Below are positions 35,498-44,562 of a stretch of 64,000 nucleotides of DNA, piece by piece. How positions within the stretch are numbered: position 1 is the first letter of the stretch; each line of letters begins with the position of its first letter. The position numbers and the translations under genes were made by a program. The stretch covers positions 496,001 to 560,000 of the forward strand of contig JBMNJO010000012.1 in NCBI GenBank assembly GCA_050951725.1, in the 5' to 3' direction. The stretch comes from DTU052 sp050951725 (GTDB lineage: Bacteria > Bacillota > Syntrophomonadia > Syntrophomonadales > DTU052). The notes beneath the pieces are model-generated. The model was given only the letters and a program-made list of their open reading frames with translations, ran no database searches and was not told where the DNA came from.

Positions 35498-36268
35498 ATG
35501 ATCAACAAGGTCGAAATCTGTGGTGTAAATACCTCAAATCTCCCGGTTCTCAAGAATGAAGAGATGAAAAAACTATTTCTAAAGGTGCAGGAGGGGGAAA
35601 AAGAGGCCAGGGAGGATCTCATTAAAGGCAACCTGCGATTAGTTCTGAGTGTTATCCAGAGGTTCAGCAACCGTGGCGAATACGTGGACGATCTTTTTCA
35701 GGTAGGATGTATCGGGCTTATCAAGGCCATCGATAACTTCGATCTGGGCCAGAACGTAAGATTTTCCACTTACGCAGTACCCATGATCATTGGGGAAATC
35801 AGAAGATACCTGCGCGACAACAACCCGGTCAGGGTCTCCAGATCATTACGGGATATAGCTTATAAAGCATTGCAGGCAAGAGAGAGACTGGTAGCAGAGA
35901 AATCGAGGGAACCCAGCCTGCAGGAGATAGCTGAACAACTGCTGATACCTCAGGAAGAAGTGGTATTTGCCTTGGACGCTATCCAGGAGCCGATTTCGCT
36001 CTTTGAACCGATATACAACGATGGTGGGGATCCTATCCTGGTGATGGACCAGATCAGCGATGATAAAACGAATGATGATATCTGGCTGGAGGAAATATCC
36101 ATCAAAGAGGCTTTGAAAAAACTTGGTGAACGGGAAAAGTTGATTCTTTCCCTCCGGTTTTTTGAAGGTAAGACGCAGATGGAAGTGGCTGAAGAGATTG
36201 GGATCAGCCAGGCTCAGGTATCCAGACTAGAGAAGGCAGCTTTAAAGCACATGAAGAAATACATGTGA
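35498..36268 (+). CDS. sigG: sporulation sigma factor sigma-G
   Basis: Drives late forespore transcription. The 256-residue protein opens MINKVEICGVNTSNLPVL, the conserved sigma-G N-terminus, followed by sigma regions 2 (DDLFQVGCIGLIKAIDNF), 3 and 4 (EEIGISQAQVSRLEK). No pro-sequence is present, as expected. GTTGA at 35439-35443 and GATGAAAATT at 35458-35467 loosely match a sigma-F/G promoter, which would fit forespore control but is tentative. Confidence 0.97.
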   Translation: MINKVEICGVNTSNLPVLKNEEMKKLFLKVQEGEKEAREDLIKGNLRLVLSVIQRFSNRGEYVDDLFQVGCIGLIKAIDNFDLGQNVRFSTYAVPMIIGEIRRYLRDNNPVRVSRSLRDIAYKALQARERLVAEKSREPSLQEIAEQLLIPQEEVVFALDAIQEPISLFEPIYNDGGDPILVMDQISDDKTNDDIWLEEISIKEALKKLGEREKLILSLRFFEGKTQMEVAEEIGISQAQVSRLEKAALKHMKKYM

Positions 36269-36282
36269 TAGGAGGGAACAAG

Positions 36283-36837
36283 GTGAAAAAGGCATGGGGA
36301 ATCATTATCCTGGTTGTGATTGTAGGTGTTGCATTTCCGGTAGTTCAACACCTGCTCAGGAAACAAGAGGCCTTTACCCCCAACAACCTTATCCGCATTC
36401 ACATTGTCGCTAACAGCAACTCACAGGTTGATCAGGATATAAAGTTAAAGGTCAGAGACCGCCTGGTAAACTCTCTTTCGCCGCAATTAGCCGCCAGCGA
36501 ATCGGCCCGGGAAAGCCGCGTTGTACTAGCCAACAATCTCGATGCCATCCGTAAGACTGCCTGCGAGGAAGTTAAGGCCGAGCGAGCAGATTATGGAGCC
36601 TCAGTAGCTCTCGGTGAATATGATTTCCCGACCAGGCGGTATGGAGAAGTTGTTCTTCCTGCCGGAAAGTATCAGGCATTAAGGGTTGTTTTGGGAGAAG
36701 GGAAAGGTGCCAACTGGTGGTGCGTCTTGTACCCACCACTGTGCGTGGGCAAGTCAACTGAGTCAGACGAATCTCCCCAATGGCTGATTTCCAAGTTAAC
36801 ATCGGATTTATGGAGGAAAGTTGCCCAGAAACCATAA
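36283..36837 (+). CDS. spoIIR: stage II sporulation protein R
   Basis: A secreted forespore signal that activates SpoIIGA in the mother cell. The 184-residue protein has an N-terminal hydrophobic signal/anchor (about 4-21), then the conserved IRIHIVANSNSQVDQDIKLKVRD block and WWCVLYPPLC. GTG 36283, preceded by GGAGGG, is preferred to an earlier in-frame GTG at 36265 that overlaps the sigG stop. Confidence 0.92.
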   Translation: MKKAWGIIILVVIVGVAFPVVQHLLRKQEAFTPNNLIRIHIVANSNSQVDQDIKLKVRDRLVNSLSPQLAASESARESRVVLANNLDAIRKTACEEVKAERADYGASVALGEYDFPTRRYGEVVLPAGKYQALRVVLGEGKGANWWCVLYPPLCVGKSTESDESPQWLISKLTSDLWRKVAQKP

Positions 36838-36850
36838 ATACAAAACTGCC

Positions 36851-36878
36851 AGCCCCCGCCGAGGCGGGGGCTTTTTTT
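36851..36878 (+). terminator. strong terminator after spoIIR
   Basis: GCCCCCGCC (36852-36860) pairs with GGCGGGGGC (36863-36871), followed by T7. It closes the sporulation gene group. Confidence 0.93.
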
Positions 36879-36992
36879 CGGCACCGATTTCTATCACATG
36901 TCCAACACCAAACACATATTAATAGAAAAGGATACAAAGTAGCCTGCGGAGATTTGATAAGGAGCCGGACGATTATCAGGGGAGGGCTGTAA

Positions 36993-37256
36993 ATGATCAA
37001 AATATCAGACCTGAGAACCCGCGAGGTGGTTAATGTGCAGGACGGCAGGAAGCTGGGGGTTATCAAAGACCTGGACCTGGATGTCGAAAAGGGACGTATC
37101 AATGCGTTGGTTTTGCCGGGACCAAACAGATTCATCAACATATTTACCCGGAGAGAGGATATCGTTGTTCCGTGGGATAGGATAGTCAAAATAGGTCGGG
37201 ATGTCATATTGGTAGAAGTAAACCCGTATTCTGAAATTCATCGCATTAATGAGTGA
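36993..37256 (+). CDS. YlmC/YmxH-family PRC-barrel protein
   Basis: An 87-residue PRC-barrel protein with the family pattern REVVNVQDGRKLGVIKDLDLD and the basic VPWDRIVKIGRDVILVEV end. YlmC/YmxH proteins are widespread in spore-forming Firmicutes and are often annotated as sporulation-related; no biochemical role is established. GGGGAGGG stands seven bases before ATG 36993. A terminator precedes it and an NrdR-controlled promoter follows, so it is probably monocistronic. Confidence 0.85.
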   Translation: MIKISDLRTREVVNVQDGRKLGVIKDLDLDVEKGRINALVLPGPNRFINIFTRREDIVVPWDRIVKIGRDVILVEVNPYSEIHRINE

Positions 37257-37344
37257 TATGTCGTATTCGATTAAGTGAGGTAGAATTTAATGGATAAAAC
37301 ACGATTTGACGGTTTGATATCTTCATCCTATTTTACGATAATTA

Positions 37345-37392
37345 AAAGCATATATTGTGTGCTATACTAATCCTGAACACTATATGTTGAGG
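37345..37392 (+). promoter_or_regulatory. pair of NrdR boxes over the nrdR promoter
   Basis: Box 1 (37345-37360) carries CATATATTGTGT and box 2 (37377-37392) begins ACACTATAT; both match halves of the palindromic NrdR consensus. Their centres are 32 bp apart, close to the three helical turns NrdR needs. A TATACT -10 at 37363-37368 lies between them, so bound NrdR would block RNA polymerase and autorepress nrdR-nrdD-nrdG. Confidence 0.8.
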
Positions 37393-37400
37393 AGATTGTC

Positions 37401-37877
37401 ATGAGGTGTCCTTTCTGTTCTGAACTGGAAAGCAGGGTACTGGATTCGCGTAATACTGATGAAGGAACCGTCATCAGACGCCGGAGAGAATGTACTGCCT
37501 GCAAACGAAGGTTTACCACCTATGAGCGCATTGAGGAACGCCCCCTTATGGTCATCAAAAAGGAGGGGAATCGGGAGGCTTTTCGAAGAGACAAGCTTTT
37601 ACAGGGTATTCTCAAAGCGGTTGAGAAGAGACCGATAGATATGGATACCGTTGAAAAGATGGTTGGTGAAATTGAACGTGACTTGCGGGACATCTATGAC
37701 AAAGAGGTCAGCAGCCAGATAATAGGTGAGAAGGTGATGGACAAGTTACGTTCAGTCGATGGAGTCGCCTATGTCAGGTTTGCTTCGGTTTATCGACAGT
37801 TTTCTGATGTTAAGGGTTTTGTGGAAACCGTAGAACAACTACAAAAACAATCAGGATCCGAGGGGGAGGAACAATAA
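37401..37877 (+). CDS. nrdR: ribonucleotide reductase repressor NrdR
   Basis: Represses ribonucleotide reductase genes when dATP is high. The 158-residue protein has an N-terminal zinc ribbon (CPFC at 3-6 and a second CxxC in the ECTACKRRF stretch) and an ATP-cone domain in the rest. It is cotranscribed with the reductase it controls: its TAA shares one base with the nrdD ATG. Two NrdR boxes lie just upstream. Confidence 0.97.
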   Translation: MRCPFCSELESRVLDSRNTDEGTVIRRRRECTACKRRFTTYERIEERPLMVIKKEGNREAFRRDKLLQGILKAVEKRPIDMDTVEKMVGEIERDLRDIYDKEVSSQIIGEKVMDKLRSVDGVAYVRFASVYRQFSDVKGFVETVEQLQKQSGSEGEEQ

Positions 37878-39895
37878 TGTTTGAAAAGATTAAGAAACGC
37901 GATGGCAGAGAGGTGGCATTTGACCCATCAAAAATTACCGAAGCCATCTTCAAGGCAGCCAAGGCTATGGGAGGAGAAGACCGCCAGAAGGCGCTGGAGC
38001 TCACACTTGAGGTTATGAAGGTTTTGGGAGAGAAGTATAAGGGCGATATTTTTTCGGTTGAGGATGTTCAGGATATCGTAGAAAAGGTCCTGATTGAACA
38101 AGGTCATGCCCGTACCGCCAAAGCCTATATCCTGTACCGCGCCCAGAGGACCAGGTACCGTGAAGGCAAATCTGAACTGATGGATGTGGTGGAAGAGATC
38201 CTCAAGGAAACCAACCGTGAGAATGCAAACGTCGGTAATTCTCCTTCGGCGAAAATGCTCCAGATAGCCAGTGCCGCTTCTAAGCAGTTTTATCTGGATC
38301 GTTTGATTCCTCCTGAATTCTCCAGGGCCCACCGCCAGGGTGATATTCATATTCACGATCTTGATTTCTACGGCAAGACCCTGAACTGCATACAGATACC
38401 ACTTAGTAAGCTTCTTCAGGAAGGGTTCAACAATGGGCACGGTTATATCAGACCACCAAAGAGACCGGCCTCTGCTACCGCATTAGCTGCGATCATCCTG
38501 CAGAGCTCTCAAAATGACATGTTTGGAGGTCAGTCCTTTCCCTTCTTCGATCGTGACCTGGCACCTTTCGTGAATAACGCCAGTGACGAAGAAACATATC
38601 AGGCGATGGAAGCCCTGGTATACAACCTGAATAGTATGCACTCCCGCGCAGGAGCCCAAGTTCCCTTCTCTTCGCTGAACCTGGGGACGGATACTTCGGA
38701 AGGGGGAAGACGGGTTGCCCAGAACCTTCTATTGGCTTATGATGCGGGACTTGGAAGAGGCGAAAACCCCATCTTTCCCAATATCATTTTCCGGGTGCAG
38801 GAAGGTGTCAATCTCCGTCCGGAAGACCCGAACCATGACTTATTCCTGTTGGCCATGAAAGTGGCGGCCAAAAGGATGAACCCGACATTCAGTTTCATGG
38901 ATTCTTCATACAATAAGCAGTATGGAGATGAAGTAGCCTACATGGGCTGCCGGACTCGGGTGATTGCCAATGTCAATGGACCGGCAGTGACCGAAAGGCG
39001 CGGAAACCTCTCCTTTACGACCATCAATTTGCCCCGTTTGGCATTGAGGGCCAAGGGCAGTCTGGGAGAGTTTTATCGCCTCTTGGAATCTACAGTATCG
39101 CTGGCGTTTGAACAGCTCCACCACCGCTACCGGGTTCAGTCTGAACTCAAGGTTAAGGATATGCCCTTTGTGATGGGACAGGGCCTCTACATGGGCTCAG
39201 AAGGGCTGAGCCTTTGTGATCCCATTGAGGAAGCGGTAAAACACGGAACCTTGTCCCTGGGTTTTATAGGTCTTGCAGAAACCCTGGTGTGCCTTACGGG
39301 TAAACACCACGGTGAATCGGACGACGCTCAAGCCATTGGAATCTCAATAGTTCAGTTCATGCGCCAACTGGTGGACAAGGCGGTTGAGCAGTATAATTTG
39401 AATTACACCTTCATAGCAACACCGGCTGAAGGCTTATCCGGCCGTTTTATAGGCATGGACCGGGAACGTTTTGGACTTATTCCTGGGGTCACTGACCGTG
39501 AATACTACACCAACAGTTTTCACATCCCAGTTGACTACGATATCCCGCTGTTTCAAAAGATATCCAAAGAGGGACCGTATCACAAGTATACTAACGCCGG
39601 GCATATAAGTTATGTGGAGTTTCCGGCTCCTCCAGTGCATAATGCAGAAGCCGTTCAGGCTATCGTCAAGCACATGAAGGACTGTGATATGGGATACGCC
39701 GGTATTAACTTTCCTATTGATTTTTGTGAGAGCTGTGGGTACCTTGGAGTCATTGACGAGGATAACTGCCCCCAATGCGGGGGAGGGGAGATAAGACGGG
39801 TCAGGCGGATAACCGGGTATCTATCAACGGTCGACCGTTTTAACGATGCCAAGGTGGCAGAATTAAAAAATCGCAAACCCCACCGGTTTTCGTGA
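37877..39895 (+). CDS. nrdD: anaerobic ribonucleoside-triphosphate reductase, class III
   Basis: Reduces NTPs to dNTPs with a glycyl radical, so it works only without oxygen. The 672-residue protein has an N-terminal ATP-cone (about 1-95), the catalytic barrel (including INLPRLALRA), a C-terminal zinc site with CESCG and CPQCGG, and the glycyl-radical segment RRITGYLSTVDRF near the end. It overlaps nrdR by one base and precedes its activase nrdG. No class I or II reductase is in the window. Confidence 0.97.
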   Translation: MFEKIKKRDGREVAFDPSKITEAIFKAAKAMGGEDRQKALELTLEVMKVLGEKYKGDIFSVEDVQDIVEKVLIEQGHARTAKAYILYRAQRTRYREGKSELMDVVEEILKETNRENANVGNSPSAKMLQIASAASKQFYLDRLIPPEFSRAHRQGDIHIHDLDFYGKTLNCIQIPLSKLLQEGFNNGHGYIRPPKRPASATALAAIILQSSQNDMFGGQSFPFFDRDLAPFVNNASDEETYQAMEALVYNLNSMHSRAGAQVPFSSLNLGTDTSEGGRRVAQNLLLAYDAGLGRGENPIFPNIIFRVQEGVNLRPEDPNHDLFLLAMKVAAKRMNPTFSFMDSSYNKQYGDEVAYMGCRTRVIANVNGPAVTERRGNLSFTTINLPRLALRAKGSLGEFYRLLESTVSLAFEQLHHRYRVQSELKVKDMPFVMGQGLYMGSEGLSLCDPIEEAVKHGTLSLGFIGLAETLVCLTGKHHGESDDAQAIGISIVQFMRQLVDKAVEQYNLNYTFIATPAEGLSGRFIGMDRERFGLIPGVTDREYYTNSFHIPVDYDIPLFQKISKEGPYHKYTNAGHISYVEFPAPPVHNAEAVQAIVKHMKDCDMGYAGINFPIDFCESCGYLGVIDEDNCPQCGGGEIRRVRRITGYLSTVDRFNDAKVAELKNRKPHRFS

Positions 39896-39903
39896 GGTGG
39901 ATT

Positions 39904-40410
39904 ATGACAAAGATCAGAGTCAGCGGATTCAGTCGTGAAAGCATAGTCGATGGCCCGGGCATCCGGGCCGTTATTTATGGTCAGGGGTGTCCTCATCACT
40001 GTCCGCATTGCCACAATACCTCTACCTGGGATTTCGAAGGCGGATACGAACTGGATATTGATGATATTCTAGGACTGATCAAGGAGACCCGTCTATTGCG
40101 AGGGGTCACCCTGTCGGGGGGTGAGCCGTTTGTACAGGCTGAGTCATTTGCGGAACTGGCAAGCCGTGTCAAGGCCTTGGGTCTGGATATTGTGACCTAT
40201 TCAGGCTACACTTTTGAAGCGTTGACTGAAATGGCCCAAACAGACCCTTCTGTAGCCAGGCTTTTGAATACTACCGATATCCTTATTGATGGACCTTACC
40301 GCCACGAGGAACGTGATCTCTCCCTGGCTTTCCGGGGATCGAAAAACCAGAGAATAATCGATGTACAAAAGAGCTTCCAAGAGGGTAAGGTATCTACTCT
40401 GGAGTTCTAA
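39904..40410 (+). CDS. nrdG: anaerobic ribonucleotide reductase activating protein
   Basis: A radical SAM enzyme that installs the glycyl radical on NrdD. The 168-residue protein has the cluster motif CX3CX2C with Cys29, Cys33 and Cys36 (GQGCPHHCPHCHN) and LSGGEPF for SAM. ATG 39904, preceded by GAGGTGG, is preferred to an in-frame GTG at 39892 that overlaps the nrdD stop. Confidence 0.95.
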   Translation: MTKIRVSGFSRESIVDGPGIRAVIYGQGCPHHCPHCHNTSTWDFEGGYELDIDDILGLIKETRLLRGVTLSGGEPFVQAESFAELASRVKALGLDIVTYSGYTFEALTEMAQTDPSVARLLNTTDILIDGPYRHEERDLSLAFRGSKNQRIIDVQKSFQEGKVSTLEF

Positions 40411-40519
40411 GAGTCTGTCCAGTTTAAAGCGGCGCAGGGGGAATCGCATTTTGACGTTCTAAAGTGACCTTCAGCTATTGAACTGGATACGGATGCTATT
40501 CATTGGTATCCGTTGGTTC

Positions 40520-40813
40520 TTAAGGTTCGTGTCGGGTTTTCAGCAACTCCCTGGCTTCCGATAGTCTCGCTTTAGGAACCAAAACCATTACTTCCGCCAA
40601 AGGCCCAAATGATAAGCCTTGTACGCGTCCGATTCCCTCTCGGGACCTCAGAACAACTGGGATTTCACAACTCTCCAGTAAACTCTTGATGACATCATCC
40701 TCGGGAGGGTATACTGTCTTTAATATTTCCCAGGATGTGGTAACTGGATGGCCGCATGATGGACAGCGGACCAGGCCATCTGCGAAGCTCGTATGACAAT
40801 TGGTACACAGCAT
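40520..40813 (-). CDS. zinc-ribbon protein with DUF2007-like domain
   Basis: The only minus-strand gene in the window, 97 residues. The N-terminal zinc ribbon has CTNC and CPSC pairs within residues 3-22; the rest resembles the DUF2007 putative signal-transducing fold (VLRSREGIGRV, then VMVLVPKARLSEARELL). Function is unknown. The start is at 40813, where GAGGAGGG lies on the minus strand; an upstream in-frame start at 40873 has no ribosome site. It is divergent from pgeF. Confidence 0.75.
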   Translation of the reverse strand: MLCTNCHTSFADGLVRCPSCGHPVTTSWEILKTVYPPEDDVIKSLLESCEIPVVLRSREGIGRVQGLSFGPLAEVMVLVPKARLSEARELLKTRHEP

Positions 40814-40949
40814 GCTTTTCCCTCCTCTATCTTGATAATAACAGAACCCTGGTTTGGAACAAAGCGTGAACACTCACAACCATGGTCTTTGCATCTTGAC
40901 AGAATAACGAAATCTTTTCATAACATGCAACGGTAAGGAGGCAGTGCGT

Positions 40950-41765
40950 TTGCAGTGGGAATTCAAACAGCAGAATGCTTTCGGCTATCTTACGGTCCCT
41001 GCCTGGAATGAACTGGGGGCAGTAGCGGCCTTTACTACCAGAAATGGCGGTCACAGCACCGGAGCCTATAAATCTCTTAATATGGGCCTTCATGTTGGTG
41101 ATGACCGTGAACTGGTTATCGCCAACCGGGAAACTGTCAGCCAGAGCCTTGGATTTGAGTTACGGCAGATGGTCTGCTGTGAACAGGTGCACGGTAACGG
41201 GGTAGCGGTGGTTGATAAGCAACACGCAGGTCGGGGTTCGACTGGTTTACATGACACGCTGCCTGGATGCGATGCTATGGTAACCGACTGTCCGGCAGTC
41301 TTTTTAACAGAATACTATGCTGATTGTATCCCCGTCTACTTTTTTGATCCGATAAAAAGAGTGATTGGTCTGGCTCACAGCGGGTGGAAAGGGACGGCTC
41401 TTCGCATCGCCGAGGCTACAGTGACCGTGATGCGAGATCGCTTTGGCTGCTGTTCAGAAGACATAAGGGTTTTCATTGGACCTGGGATAGGACCTGAGTG
41501 TTTTGCTGTCGACGCCGACCGGAGAAGTCAGGTTGAAAGGCTGTTTACTTTTCACGATCAGATAATCTATTCTTATAATGAGAATCAGTATGTCTGGGAC
41601 CTGCATCTTTCGAACCGTCTTATAATTGAGCAAAGCGGCATCCCGAAAGATAACATCATATCATGCCGTATCTGCACGGCATGTAACCCGGAGTTGTTTT
41701 TCTCATACCGAGGAACGGGGGGGCATACTGGCAGAATGGCAGCGGTTCTGGGCTTACTTGACTGA
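40950..41765 (+). CDS. pgeF: peptidoglycan editing factor / multicopper-oxidoreductase-like (YlmD)
   Basis: A 271-residue laccase-domain protein of the YfiH/YlmD family, which acts on purine nucleosides or removes wrongly incorporated residues from peptidoglycan precursors. Conserved metal-site residues are in CCEQVHGNGV, HSGWKGTALRIAE and GPGIGPECF. AAGGAGG (40935-40941) fits TTG 40950 better than GTG 40944. As in other Firmicutes it stands upstream of ylmE-sepF, here separated by three inserted genes. Confidence 0.88.
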   Translation: MQWEFKQQNAFGYLTVPAWNELGAVAAFTTRNGGHSTGAYKSLNMGLHVGDDRELVIANRETVSQSLGFELRQMVCCEQVHGNGVAVVDKQHAGRGSTGLHDTLPGCDAMVTDCPAVFLTEYYADCIPVYFFDPIKRVIGLAHSGWKGTALRIAEATVTVMRDRFGCCSEDIRVFIGPGIGPECFAVDADRRSQVERLFTFHDQIIYSYNENQYVWDLHLSNRLIIEQSGIPKDNIISCRICTACNPELFFSYRGTGGHTGRMAAVLGLLD

Positions 41766-41771
41766 GGGTGA

Positions 41772-42491
41772 ATGGTATTGGGTTCCAAGATTCTGGTAGT
41801 GGATGATGAGACTTATATAGTGGAACTGGTTAAGTTTAACCTGGAGAAGGAAGGATTTCAGGTTATTGTTGCCTATGACGGGCTGAGCGGGATGCAGATG
41901 GTGGAAAAGGAAAACCCGGACCTATTAATCCTGGATATTATGCTGCCAATGATGGATGGACTTGAGGTTTGCCGAATGCTGAGACAAACCTCCCGTTACC
42001 GCAATCTCCCCATAATTATGCTGACCGCTAAAGGCGAGGAAATAGACACTGTTTTAGGATTGGAAATGGGGGCTGACGATTATATAAAGAAACCCTTCAG
42101 TCCTCGGGAAATGGTAGCACGGGTCAAGGCCCGACTAAGAGCCAGGAAACTCCTGAAAACTGAAGATGGGACCGGAGAAAAGGCCGTAGTATGGAAAGAC
42201 CTGGTGATAATTCCGGAGCGGCATGAAGCCTTTATCAAAGATAGGAAACTTGACCTTACTCCCAAAGAGTTTGACCTCTTGCGTATTCTGGCATCAAGTC
42301 GGGGAAGGGTTATGACCCGGGAGACTCTGCTCGAAAAAGTATGGGGTTACGAGTTTATTGGTGATACCAGAACTGTCGACGTTCATATCAGGCACCTGCG
42401 AATGAAACTGGGAGATGACAGCTCTGCACCACAGTATATTGAAACAGTCCGCGGAGTAGGTTACAGGTTTAGGGAGAGTGGATACCCATAG
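41772..42491 (+). CDS. OmpR/PhoB-family response regulator
   Basis: A 239-residue two-component transcription factor. The receiver domain (about 5-120) has acidic residues DDE at 11-13, phosphoacceptor Asp55 in LILDIMLP, and the conserved Lys in IKKPFSP. The C-terminal winged helix (about 135-235) shows LTPKEFDLLRIL and DVHIRHLRMKLG. It is closest in style to PhoP/WalR/ResD. TTG 41778 is an alternative start with better ribosome spacing. The cognate kinase begins five bases downstream. Confidence 0.93.
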   Translation: MVLGSKILVVDDETYIVELVKFNLEKEGFQVIVAYDGLSGMQMVEKENPDLLILDIMLPMMDGLEVCRMLRQTSRYRNLPIIMLTAKGEEIDTVLGLEMGADDYIKKPFSPREMVARVKARLRARKLLKTEDGTGEKAVVWKDLVIIPERHEAFIKDRKLDLTPKEFDLLRILASSRGRVMTRETLLEKVWGYEFIGDTRTVDVHIRHLRMKLGDDSSAPQYIETVRGVGYRFRESGYP

Positions 42492-42496
42492 ACAAC

Positions 42497-43582
42497 GTGA
42501 GCAGTTACTGGCAAGGTTTTACAAGTGAAAACGGGAGAATGCAGGCCATTCTGACCAGTATGGTGGACGGGCTGGTGGCGGTTGACAAGGAAGGCCGCAT
42601 AGTAAAGGCCAATCGCGCGGCAGAGAGTCTCTTTATGCTGCAGGAGCCGAACCTCTGGGGGCAGACTTTTAAATCATTGCTCAATATGGAGGCTCTCCAT
42701 GTTACCATTATGGAGGTTCTGAAAACCGGAGTCGAGTCACTGGCCGAGTACAGCGTTTTCCCGAACAGTGAAAACATTTACTGTATAAATGTAGTACCTA
42801 TTAAAGGTGAAAAAGAAGATATTGAAGGAGCTTTGGCGGTATTCCATGACATAACTGATGCCCGCAAGTTTGACCGCATGAGAAGTGACTTTGTCGCCAA
42901 TGTTTCTCATGAATTACGTACTCCACTGACCTCGATCAAGGGGTTCGTCGAGACCCTGCTTGACGGGGCCCTGGAAGACAAACTGCTTTGCCGCAGGTTC
43001 TTAAGTATTATCGACAGTGAAACCAACCGATTGACCCGATTGATTGATGATCTACTTACCCTGTCAGCCATGGAAACCAAAGAAATCAAAGTTAGCCTGC
43101 AAAATGTCAACCTGGTTGAATCAGTCAAGAATGTATTCAATATCATGGGTCCTCAGGCCGAAGAGAAAAAGCTGCGGATGGAGTTAATATATCCTCCTGG
43201 TGTAGCCTGGGTTAAAGCTGATCAAGATCTGGTGGATCAGGTCCTGATCAATCTCATTGACAATGCGATAAAATACTCAAGTGATGAAGCACGGATTGTA
43301 GTTCGAATTGCCCGGGAAGACAAGAAAACCGTAATACGGATCAGTGATACTGGTATCGGCATTGCTCAGGAGAGCCTGCCCCGTCTGTTCGAGCGGTTCT
43401 ATCGCGTGGACCGAGCTCGGTCCCGGGTTTTGGGAGGAACAGGACTGGGTTTGGCGATAGTGAAACACATCGTTGAATTACATGGGGGAGAGGTATTCGT
43501 TAACAGCCAGGTAGGGGTTGGTTCAACCTTTACCTTTTGCTTGCCAACCGGAGACCTGGTGCCCAAAATTTGCGGAGAGTGA
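42497..43582 (+). CDS. soluble PAS-domain sensor histidine kinase
   Basis: A 361-residue kinase for the preceding regulator. A PAS domain occupies about residues 12-120, then HisKA with phosphoacceptor His138 in VSHELRTPLTS, and a HATPase domain with NLIDNAIKYS, DTGIGI and GGTGLGLAIVKH. No transmembrane segment is present, unlike PhoR or ResE. A stop codon lies a short way upstream in frame (42470-42472), so the missing sensor region is not simply a misplaced start. It probably senses a cytoplasmic or membrane-partner signal. Confidence 0.92.
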   Translation: MSSYWQGFTSENGRMQAILTSMVDGLVAVDKEGRIVKANRAAESLFMLQEPNLWGQTFKSLLNMEALHVTIMEVLKTGVESLAEYSVFPNSENIYCINVVPIKGEKEDIEGALAVFHDITDARKFDRMRSDFVANVSHELRTPLTSIKGFVETLLDGALEDKLLCRRFLSIIDSETNRLTRLIDDLLTLSAMETKEIKVSLQNVNLVESVKNVFNIMGPQAEEKKLRMELIYPPGVAWVKADQDLVDQVLINLIDNAIKYSSDEARIVVRIAREDKKTVIRISDTGIGIAQESLPRLFERFYRVDRARSRVLGGTGLGLAIVKHIVELHGGEVFVNSQVGVGSTFTFCLPTGDLVPKICGE

Positions 43583-43585
43583 CCA

Positions 43586-44539
43586 TTGAGTATTCGCCAG
43601 CAGAGGATTCAAAACCGTATAAGAAATCAGGAGATAATGCGAAACCTGACCAGAGGTCTTCTGGCCGTGGCTATCCTTGTCGGGATCGGCGGTTTCATGT
43701 TATTTCTATATCATAAGACCTGTATCTGGCTGATTGATGTTCATGTTGTTCAGTACGGAGAATTGGAAGACAGAGTCAGTACCACTGCCATTGTGATCAA
43801 AGAAGAAACCATGGTCAAAGCTTCGGCCCGGGGCCGTTTTGAAAACAAAGTTTTGGAAGGCGAACGGGTTCGCAGCGGGTCTGTGGCCGGGTTGTTTTAT
43901 CCTGAAGGAGAGCTCAAACCGGTATCTTTATATGTACCCTTGAGTGGGGTAATAAGCTTTAAACCTGACGGCTGGGAGGAGATCCTGGATGATTTCTCCG
44001 TAGACAACGGCGATCAGAATATATTCGATTACAGTCCCCGTCAGTTCAATGATGGCAGTTTTCAGTATGAATCCGGAGAGCCATTATTCAAAATTATTGA
44101 TAATTTGGTGCCTCTGAAACTGGTGGTGAGCATCGAACCTTTGGCCTTAAATGAGCCACTGGCCATTGGCGACAAACTGCAGGTTCGGTACAAAGACCAG
44201 TTGCTCGGAACAGCAGTTTGCGAATCAGTTTGGCCCGGAGAGGACCGGCAGACAGCTATTCTGGGTTTGAGCGGCTTTAACGAAACCCTGCTTGACCAGA
44301 GGAAGATTGAAGTTGATTGTATATTAAATTCTTACTCGGGACTGATTATTCCAAAAGAATCCCTGGTGAAAAGCCAGGCAGAAGATGCGGTTTACAAGGT
44401 GCGTAAGGAAAAGGTTGAGCTGTCTGCGGTCGAGGTATTGGCCATTTGTAATGGTCAGGCGGTTGTTGACGGTCTGGAACCAGGGGATACTATTATAACC
44501 ACACCGGGATTAGTATCCGAGGGAATGTCCTTGAGGTGA
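43586..44539 (+). CDS. HlyD-like membrane protein between kinase and ylmE
   Basis: A 317-residue protein with a short cytoplasmic basic N-terminus, one transmembrane segment (about 24-45) and an extracytoplasmic region resembling HlyD/membrane-fusion adaptors: the IKEETMVKASARGRF barrel-sandwich start and a C-terminal IPKESLVKSQ segment. No transporter partner is adjacent. The TTG start at 43586 lies three bases after the kinase stop, so it belongs to the same transcript and could be the kinase's membrane input; that is inference. Similar genes occur between pgeF and ylmE in other Clostridia. Confidence 0.75.
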   Translation: MSIRQQRIQNRIRNQEIMRNLTRGLLAVAILVGIGGFMLFLYHKTCIWLIDVHVVQYGELEDRVSTTAIVIKEETMVKASARGRFENKVLEGERVRSGSVAGLFYPEGELKPVSLYVPLSGVISFKPDGWEEILDDFSVDNGDQNIFDYSPRQFNDGSFQYESGEPLFKIIDNLVPLKLVVSIEPLALNEPLAIGDKLQVRYKDQLLGTAVCESVWPGEDRQTAILGLSGFNETLLDQRKIEVDCILNSYSGLIIPKESLVKSQAEDAVYKVRKEKVELSAVEVLAICNGQAVVDGLEPGDTIITTPGLVSEGMSLR

Positions 44540-44562
44540 GATTTCAGGAGGTAGCATAAAAA

